DNA of 5,299 nt from Clostridia bacterium (GTDB taxonomy: Bacteria; Bacillota; Clostridia; RGIG6154), in the NCBI GenBank assembly GCA_017523005.1, contig JAFWXG010000011.1:1-5299 (forward strand), written 5' to 3'. Under the pieces are notes generated by a model. It was not told the origin of the DNA and searched no databases. It was given only the letters and a program-made list of their open reading frames with translations. A program made the position numbers and the translations under genes. Below, piece by piece: positions 1 through 4,448 of this stretch; position 1 is the first letter of the stretch, and each line of letters opens with the position of its first letter.

Positions 1-260
1 ATGCAGGAAAAACTATAAAAGCTTCTGTTGGAGCAGGATTTAAACGCGCATTTACTGCAATTATTGACTCTAATATCACCACATTGATTGCTGCAGTTGT
101 ACTTTTCGTATATGGTACAGGTACAATTAAAGGCTTTGCAATTACATTGGGTCTTGGTATTATTGTTAGCATGTTTACTGCTATTGTTGTTACAAAATTC
201 ATTTTGACACAATTTGCAGGAATTTTTGGCAAAAACAAGAAACTTTATTGTGGTAGATAA
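1..260 (+). CDS. secD: SecD, protein translocase subunit, C-terminal end (5' truncated by window edge)
   Basis: The window opens inside this gene, in the reading frame whose first complete codon is at position 3; TAA is at 258-260. About 85 residues are visible. They begin in the AGKTIKASVGAGFKRAF segment, followed by the DSNITTLIAA membrane motif and two hydrophobic helices containing GTIKGFAITLGLGI and the final SMFTAIVVTKFIL stretch. This is the standard end of SecD, covering its last transmembrane segments. SecD and SecF form a membrane complex that uses the proton motive force to help pull exported proteins through SecYEG. The catalytic SecD Asp motif and the large extracytoplasmic domain lie upstream of the window. 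secF starts 13 bp after the stop, so the two genes are almost certainly co-transcribed. Confidence 0.93.
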   Translation, partial: AGKTIKASVGAGFKRAFTAIIDSNITTLIAAVVLFVYGTGTIKGFAITLGLGIIVSMFTAIVVTKFILTQFAGIFGKNKKLYCGR

Positions 261-265
261 GGAGG
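261..265 (+). promoter_or_regulatory. Shine-Dalgarno site that fixes the secF start
   Basis: GGAGG follows the secD TAA directly and lies 8 nt before the ATG at 274. The same frame is open back to a TTG at 214, but that start would overlap secD by 47 bp, has no comparable site, and would add 20 residues unlike any SecF N-terminus. The ATG at 274 is therefore preferred. Confidence 0.85.
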
Positions 266-273
266 CTGAAGTA

Positions 274-1164
274 ATGTTTAATATTGTTAAAAATAGATTT
301 GTTTATTATTCCATTTCAGCTGTTATTATCTTAATTGGTATTGTAATGGCTTTCGTAAATGGTTTTAATCAGGATGTGGAATTTTTAGGTGGAACAGAAA
401 TTTCTGTTGCTTTTGGTAAAGATTTTGATGCAAATGCGGTATCAGATGTTGTTAATGAAGCAATCGGAAAAGACATTACCAGTGTAAAAGTACAAAAGGT
501 AGGCGACAAGAAAACTGATGCATCTATCAAAACATTAGAACTTACTAATGAACAAAGAGATGCTGCAACAAAAGCAATTATTGAAAAATTCGGTTTAACA
601 CAAGAATCAATTTTATCTGTTGATTCTATCAGTGCTACAGTTGGTTCTGAACTTAAGAGAAATGCGCTTATCGGTGCGATTATTGCAGTAATTTTGATGC
701 TTATCTACATTTCAATTCGTTTTGAAATTCTATCTGGATGTGCAGCAGTATGTGCTTTGATTCATGATGTACTTATCATGCTCACAGTATATACAGTATT
801 CCAGATTCCGGTTGATACATCTTTGATTGCAGCAATCTTAACAATTTTAGGTTATTCAATCAATGCTACTATTGTATTGTTTGACAGAATTCGTGAGAAC
901 ACTAAATTACACAGAAAAGAAGCTTTTGAAACAATTGTTAATAAGTCTGTTAAAGAGACAATGGGTCGTTCTTTAAATACAACAATCACAACCTTAGTTG
1001 TATTGATTGTACTTTGGATTACGGGTGTTGACTCAATTAAAACATTTACAATTCCAATTGTTGTTGGTGTTGTTTCAGGTTTCTATTCTTCTGTATTTTT
1101 GTCTGCAAACTTCTGGGTTTTCTTCAAAAAACTCCGCAAAGACAAAAATGTTATTGCTGAATAA
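274..1164 (+). CDS. secF: SecF, protein translocase subunit
   Basis: Integral membrane protein of 296 residues, partner of SecD in proton-driven protein export. The layout is typical. TM1 spans about residues 10-30. The extracytoplasmic domain starts with DVEFLGGTE (34-42), a variant of the family's GxDFxGG motif, and runs to about 127. Five more membrane helices follow at about 131-150, 154-176, 183-203, 238-251 and 258-284. Family motifs seen are VGSELKRNAL before TM2, HDV in TM3, GYSIN..IVLFDRIREN across TM4, and GRSLNTTITTL before TM5 with Arg232 kept. One oddity is that the usual SIND in TM4 reads SINA (Ala198, GCT), so an Asp often linked to proton conduction is missing. The length is normal for a stand-alone SecF. 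It shares an operon with secD and is followed by a strong terminator. Confidence 0.95.
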   Translation: MFNIVKNRFVYYSISAVIILIGIVMAFVNGFNQDVEFLGGTEISVAFGKDFDANAVSDVVNEAIGKDITSVKVQKVGDKKTDASIKTLELTNEQRDAATKAIIEKFGLTQESILSVDSISATVGSELKRNALIGAIIAVILMLIYISIRFEILSGCAAVCALIHDVLIMLTVYTVFQIPVDTSLIAAILTILGYSINATIVLFDRIRENTKLHRKEAFETIVNKSVKETMGRSLNTTITTLVVLIVLWITGVDSIKTFTIPIVVGVVSGFYSSVFLSANFWVFFKKLRKDKNVIAE

Positions 1165-1172
1165 AAATTCTT

Positions 1173-1209
1173 ATGGACTGCTCTTTTAGGGCAGTCCATT
1201 TTATATTTG
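1173..1209 (+). terminator. Intrinsic terminator of the secDF operon
   Basis: A perfect 9-bp stem pairs ATGGACTGC (1173-1181) with GCAGTCCAT (1191-1199). A T-G and a C-G pair can extend it inward, leaving a 5-nt loop. A T-rich run follows (TTTTATATTT). The hairpin begins 8 bp after the secF stop codon. Confidence 0.88.
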
Positions 1210-1260
1210 TAGAAAAACACAAAATATACAAAAAATCGACACAAAAATTTCTAAAAAATA

Positions 1261-1289
1261 TTGACTTATTTGAAAAAATTTAGTATTAT
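1261..1289 (+). promoter_or_regulatory. Sigma-A-type promoter for the HPr gene
   Basis: TTGACT at 1261-1266 is a 5/6 match to the -35 consensus. It is separated by exactly 17 bp from TATTAT at 1284-1289, a 5/6 match to the -10 consensus. Transcription would start near 1296, about 26 nt before the HPr start codon. The surrounding spacer (1210-1300) is very AT-rich, as is usual upstream of strong Firmicutes promoters. No catabolite-response element or riboswitch was recognised in the spacer. Confidence 0.8.
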
Positions 1290-1321
1290 ATTATTATAAA
1301 TTCATTTTTGAGGAGATTACT

Positions 1322-1585
1322 ATGGTTTCAAAGGACATTATAATTCGTAATCAGGTTGGACTTCACTCTAAGCCTGCAACTGTATTTAGTCAAAAAGCGT
1401 GTGAATATAACTGCTCGGTTTGGGTTGAAAAGGGAACTGCGCGTGCAAATGCTAAAAGTCTTTTAAATGTTCTTTCTCTTGGTGTTTTCAACGGGATGGA
1501 AATTAGAATTGTAACTGACGGACCAGACGAAAAAGAAGCACTTGAAGGAATTTGTGCACTTATTTGTAATGATTTTTTGGAATAA
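1322..1585 (+). CDS. HPr-family phosphocarrier protein
   Basis: An 87-residue cytoplasmic protein of normal HPr length. In the phosphotransferase system HPr receives phosphate from Enzyme I on His15 and passes it to sugar-specific EIIA domains. In Firmicutes, HprK phosphorylates Ser46 to make the CcpA co-repressor. Both sites are present: VGLH15SKPAT and NAKS46LLNVLSLGV. The RBS GAGGAG (1310-1315) lies 6 nt before the ATG. Departures from the classical GLHARPA and KSIMGVMSL sequences are Ser16, Lys17 in place of the nearly invariant Arg17, and Asn49 in place of Gly49. No Enzyme I gene is adjacent, so it could be the general HPr (ptsH) or a more regulatory paralogue with a role like Crh; keeping His15 argues against a true Crh. 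It has its own promoter and terminator, so it is probably expressed mainly as a single-gene transcript. Confidence 0.9.
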   Translation: MVSKDIIIRNQVGLHSKPATVFSQKACEYNCSVWVEKGTARANAKSLLNVLSLGVFNGMEIRIVTDGPDEKEALEGICALICNDFLE

Positions 1586-1591
1586 TTAGTT

Positions 1592-1620
1592 TACCCGCTT
1601 TTAAAGTGGGTATTATTTTT
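1592..1620 (+). terminator. Intrinsic terminator or attenuator between the HPr gene and uvrC
   Basis: A 9-bp stem with one G-T wobble pairs 1592-1600 (TACCCGCTT) with 1604-1612 (AAGTGGGTA) around a 3-nt loop. TTATTTTTAT follows at 1613-1622. It begins 7 bp after the HPr stop and ends about 20 bp before the uvrC start. No promoter fits between the hairpin and uvrC, so uvrC probably depends on read-through. Confidence 0.75.
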
Positions 1621-1640
1621 ATATAAAGGCAGGTGTGACT

Positions 1641-3455
1641 ATGATTGAAAAGGATTTTTTACATTCTTTACCTAATAATCCGGGCGTATATATTATGAAG
1701 GATAAGACGGGAAAAATAATTTATGTAGGCAAAGCTAAAAATTTAAAAAATCGTGTAAATCAGTATTTTATAAGCAATAGCAATCACACACCTAAAGTTT
1801 CAGCAATGGTACAGAAAATAGAAAACATAGAATATATTTTAACCAACTCTGAAACTGAAGCATTAAATTTAGAATGCTCTTTAATTAAAAAGAACAGACC
1901 AAAATATAATATATTACTCAAAGATGATAAGCAGTATCCGTATATAAAAATAACAAACGAAAAATTTCCGCGTGTTATGTTTGCAAGGAGACAAGATAAA
2001 GACGGAGCAAAATATTTTGGACCTTATGTGAGTGCCTTTGCTGTAAAACAGACGCTTGATATTTTGCATAAATTATTTAAATTCAGACAATGTAATATCT
2101 TGACGGAAAGAAATAAACCTTGTCTTAATTACCATATAAAGCGGTGTGATGCGCCATGTATGGGCTATATTACAGAATACGATTATTTTCAAAGAATAGA
2201 TGAACTTTCGAATATACTAAATGGTAAAGCTAATGATTTTTTAGATTTATTAAAGGAAAAAATGCAACTTGCATCTGATGAGTTGAATTTTGAGCAAGCT
2301 GCGGAGTACAGAGACAAGATAGATGCGTTAAATCGTATTTTAGAAAAGCAAATGACTGTTTCTACCAATGATGAGAATGAAGACATATTGTATTTGTATA
2401 AAGAAAACGACAAAATATGTATTCAAATGCTTTATGTCAGAGCTGGTAAATTAACAGACAAAAAGGCATTTTTTATGAATAATACACAGAGTGAAACTGA
2501 TAGCGAAGTAATGCGAGCTTTTATTCTTCAGTATTATGATGAATTTGAGATACCTAAGAAAATATATGTATCAGTAGACTTAGAGGATGATGCTGAACTT
2601 GAAAATTATTTATCTCTAAAGAGAGGTAATAAAGTATTTATTTCAACTCCAAAACGAGGGAATAAAGTAAGATTTGTTGAAATGGCAAAGAAAAATGCTA
2701 TGGAATCCATGAGATTAAGATATAGAAAGCAAGACAGTACAAAAGAAAAACAAGAAGCTGTCAAGCAATTATCATATTATTTAGGTCTTGATTTTATACC
2801 ACACCGTATAGAAGCTTTTGATATATCTCATACATCGGGAAGTGAAGTGGTTGCTTCGATGGTTGTGTTTGAAGACGGAATGCCGTCAAAGCAAAATTAC
2901 AGAAAATTCAAAATGAAAACATCAACTACAAACGATGATTACGGTGCCATGAAAGAGGTTTTAGAACGCAGATTTAAATATATTGCTAAAGAAAAAAGTG
3001 ATAAATTTAAAGAAAACCCTGATTTGATTTTTGTAGATGGAGGACTTGGTCAGGTTAATGTTGCTTTAGAGGTCGCAAAGAGTTTTGATGTCAAAACACC
3101 TATATTTGGCATTTTTAAAGATGATAAACATAAAACAAAAGGTATTATAGGTCATGATAAAACATACGAAATACCTGTCGGTACAAAATGTTTTAGTCTT
3201 ATAACTGAAATTCAGGATGAAATGCATCGCGTTGCAATCACATATCACAGACTATTACGAGCAAAAAAGAATACTGAAAGTGAAATTCTTAAAATCGAAG
3301 GCATAGGGAAAAACAGATATAAAAGTCTGATTGAACATTTCAAAACTTTAACTGCTCTAAAAAAAGCATCTGTTGAACAAATTGCAAAAGTAAAAGGCAT
3401 AAGTCCTGCACTTGCAAGAAAAATACATGATGAAATTAAAAACAGCAAACTTTAA
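1641..3455 (+). CDS. uvrC: UvrC, excinuclease ABC subunit C
   Basis: A 604-residue nuclease of bacterial nucleotide excision repair. After UvrA/UvrB find a lesion, UvrC cuts the damaged strand on both sides. Domains in order: a GIY-YIG nuclease at about 11-90 (GVY 15-17, YVGKAKNLKNR 28-38, an SETEAL..E metal-site segment near 70-78), which makes the 3' cut; four cysteines at 151, 161, 169 and 173, spaced like the iron-sulfur cluster site reported for E. coli UvrC; a UVR helix pair at about 203-237 that binds UvrB; an RNase H-like nuclease with FDISH (Asp394), DDYGAM (432-437), VDGG (Asp466) and EMHRVAITYHR (His529, His536), which makes the 5' cut; and tandem helix-hairpin-helix DNA-binding motifs at about 551-602. 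The length is normal and nothing is missing. ATG 1641 is preferred because AGGTG ends 5 nt upstream; a GTG at 1635 would add two residues. The 3' end meets the pfl operon head-on. Confidence 0.96.
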   Translation: MIEKDFLHSLPNNPGVYIMKDKTGKIIYVGKAKNLKNRVNQYFISNSNHTPKVSAMVQKIENIEYILTNSETEALNLECSLIKKNRPKYNILLKDDKQYPYIKITNEKFPRVMFARRQDKDGAKYFGPYVSAFAVKQTLDILHKLFKFRQCNILTERNKPCLNYHIKRCDAPCMGYITEYDYFQRIDELSNILNGKANDFLDLLKEKMQLASDELNFEQAAEYRDKIDALNRILEKQMTVSTNDENEDILYLYKENDKICIQMLYVRAGKLTDKKAFFMNNTQSETDSEVMRAFILQYYDEFEIPKKIYVSVDLEDDAELENYLSLKRGNKVFISTPKRGNKVRFVEMAKKNAMESMRLRYRKQDSTKEKQEAVKQLSYYLGLDFIPHRIEAFDISHTSGSEVVASMVVFEDGMPSKQNYRKFKMKTSTTNDDYGAMKEVLERRFKYIAKEKSDKFKENPDLIFVDGGLGQVNVALEVAKSFDVKTPIFGIFKDDKHKTKGIIGHDKTYEIPVGTKCFSLITEIQDEMHRVAITYHRLLRAKKNTESEILKIEGIGKNRYKSLIEHFKTLTALKKASVEQIAKVKGISPALARKIHDEIKNSKL

Positions 3456-3469
3456 TGTTTGCTGTTTTT
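3438..3469. terminator. Bidirectional intrinsic terminator shared by uvrC and pflA
   Basis: A perfect inverted repeat pairs AAAAACAGCAAAC (3438-3450) with GTTTGCTGTTTTT (3457-3469), giving 13 bp with a 6-nt loop TTTAAT. On the plus strand the T run ends the uvrC transcript. On the minus strand the complementary A run becomes a T run for transcripts coming from pflA. The left arm encodes the last uvrC codons and the loop contains its TAA, so the hairpin is partly coding. The ancestral pflA stop (3452-3454) falls in the same loop. Confidence 0.88.
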
Positions 3470-3565
3470 ATATTCGGTTAAAATTATTTCTCTTAAAATT
3501 CCAATGTTATTCTTTGGAAATGGTGGTACATCCTCAAGGGGATATGAAATGTTTAACTGTTTATA
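3452..3565 (-). pseudogene. pflA: Orphaned C-terminal tail of PflA, in frame after an internal TAA
   Basis: Directly after the TAA at 3568-3566, and in the same frame, 37 sense codons follow and end at TAA 3454-3452. They include YPLEDVPPFPK and GILREIILTEY, which match the family's usual PflA ending (YxLxGVxPPxK followed by a helix). With the tail the protein would span 244 codons including the TAA, close to the roughly 240-250 residues typical of PflA. No start codon or ribosome binding site is placed to translate the tail on its own. It is either dead remnant sequence or reached by read-through. The last codons lie inside the shared terminator hairpin. Confidence 0.8.
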
Positions 3566-4186
3566 TTATGTCTTTCCCATATCATGATAGGGTAGTATCT
3601 CTAATTCCTTTAACGATGATAACGATGCTAAAAATATTCCTAAGTTTTTTAAATCATCAACATCATCTGTATATCCCGGAACCGCTACATATCGAATTCT
3701 TGTAGGTATATTTTTTTGCGATAAATATTTCGCAAATTCAAGCACTGTTTTGTTTGATACTCCGCATAAAGATTTATGTTTTTCGTCATTTATTTGTTTT
3801 ATATCAAGCATTACAAGGTCTGTAAACTTCAGAAGTTCATCAAACTTTGCTGTATCCTTTGAATTAAATAAAATTCCTGATGTATCAAGTGCAGTATGGA
3901 TGTTATTATCTTTTGCGAGCCTAAATAATTCTGTTACAAATTCAATTTGCATCAGCGGTTCTCCGCCTGTAACTGTAATTCCGCCGTTTTTGTAGAAACT
4001 TTTGTTTCTTAAAAATGTAGAAATCAAATCATTTACATCATATATTTTCCCGCATTTTTCTGGCCATGTATCGGGGTTGTGACAGTATTTACAACGCATA
4101 GGACAGCCTTGCATAAACACTACAAATCTTACCCCAGGACCATCTACTGTCCCAAAAGTTTCAATTGAATGAACATATCCTTTCAT
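3566..4186 (-). CDS. pflA: Pyruvate formate-lyase activating enzyme (radical SAM), cut short by an in-frame TAA
   Basis: Radical SAM enzyme that uses a [4Fe-4S] cluster and S-adenosylmethionine to put the glycyl radical on PFL. In the 206 residues before the stop, the N-terminus MKGYVHSIETFGTVDGPG is typical of the family. The cluster motif C28xxxC32xxC35 (CPMRCKYC) is followed by HNPDTW; TGGEP at 73-77 is the SAM-binding GGE motif; DTSG is at 101-104 and MLDIK at 126-130; PYHDMG lies at 199-204. The TAA at 3568-3566 falls where the family usually has Lys in GK-x-K-(W/Y), and the usual tail follows in frame. The core radical-SAM residues are all upstream of the stop, but the protein would lack about 38 C-terminal residues, so its activity is uncertain. 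The start lies 3 nt after the TAG of the glycyl-radical domain gene, with only a weak TAGG ahead of it, so translational coupling is likely. It could be a mutant allele, a read-through gene or a base error. Confidence 0.88.
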   Translation of the reverse strand: MKGYVHSIETFGTVDGPGVRFVVFMQGCPMRCKYCHNPDTWPEKCGKIYDVNDLISTFLRNKSFYKNGGITVTGGEPLMQIEFVTELFRLAKDNNIHTALDTSGILFNSKDTAKFDELLKFTDLVMLDIKQINDEKHKSLCGVSNKTVLEFAKYLSQKNIPTRIRYVAVPGYTDDVDDLKNLGIFLASLSSLKELEILPYHDMGKT

Positions 4187-4189
4187 AGC

Positions 4190-4435
4190 CTACATAGATT
4201 CGTGGAATGTTCTTGAAATTACTTCATCTTGCTGTTCACGGGTTAATTTATTGAAATTTACAGCATATCCAGAAACTCTTATGGTGAGCTGTGGATATTT
4301 TTCGGGATGTTTCTGAGCATCGAGTAATGTTTCTCTGCTGAATACATTTACATTAAGATGGTGTCCGTTTTTCTCTGCGTAACCGTCTAATAATGCAACT
4401 AAATTATCTATTTGCTGATTGCTTACTTTAGACAT
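4190..4435 (-). CDS. grcA: Stand-alone glycyl-radical domain, second part of a split pyruvate formate-lyase
   Basis: An 81-residue protein matching only the C-terminal glycyl-radical domain of PFL. It contains LVALLDGYAEKNGHHLNVNVF, HPEKYPQL and then RVSGYAV, where Gly56 is the residue that would carry the radical, and it ends FHESM. In a normal PFL this sequence is fused to the catalytic core; here the core ends 11 nt upstream at its own stop. The first residues (MSKVSNQQI) are not part of the standard PFL sequence and look like a purpose-made N-terminus. E. coli GrcA (YfiD) is a comparable free domain that rescues oxygen-damaged PFL. It is longer, about 127 residues, and accompanies an intact PFL, whereas here the domain appears to be the partner of a PFL that lacks it. 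The gene sits between the pflB core and pflA, which would install the radical. The symbol is used by analogy. Confidence 0.88.
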   Translation of the reverse strand: MSKVSNQQIDNLVALLDGYAEKNGHHLNVNVFSRETLLDAQKHPEKYPQLTIRVSGYAVNFNKLTREQQDEVISRTFHESM

Positions 4436-4442
4436 ATTTAAA

Positions 4443-4448
4443 CCTCCT
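4443..4448 (-). promoter_or_regulatory. Shine-Dalgarno site for the glycyl-radical domain gene
   Basis: AGGAGG, read on the minus strand, lies 7 nt before the ATG at 4435-4433. It overlaps the TAG stop of the pflB core by two bases. This optimal site shows that the small gene is initiated on its own and is not a leftover of a broken pflB. Overlap with the upstream stop would also favour coupled translation of the two PFL parts. Confidence 0.88.

Noticed and set aside
214..273. Upstream TTG start giving SecF 20 extra residues
   Set aside because: It would overlap secD by 47 bp and lacks a ribosome binding site. The ATG at 274 has GGAGG 8 nt upstream and gives a typical SecF N-terminus.
1635..1640. 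GTG start for uvrC two codons upstream
   Set aside because: ATG at 1641 is the stronger codon and has AGGTG at good spacing. The GTG cannot be fully excluded because AAAGG precedes it by 5 nt.
2189..3448. Minus-strand open frames of 60-74 codons inside uvrC
   Set aside because: They are antisense shadows of a well-conserved gene, with low-complexity Ser/Phe/Ile-rich translations and no ribosome binding sites.
3566..3568. TAA reassigned to an amino acid throughout the genome, which would explain the stop in pflA
   Set aside because: secD, secF, HPr and uvrC all end at TAA exactly where their families end, three of them directly before a terminator hairpin. TAA is a normal stop here.
3412..3995. 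Plus-strand open frames of 97 and 81 codons opposite pflA
   Set aside because: They lie antisense to the radical SAM coding sequence, resemble no family I know, and the first overlaps the end of uvrC and the terminator.
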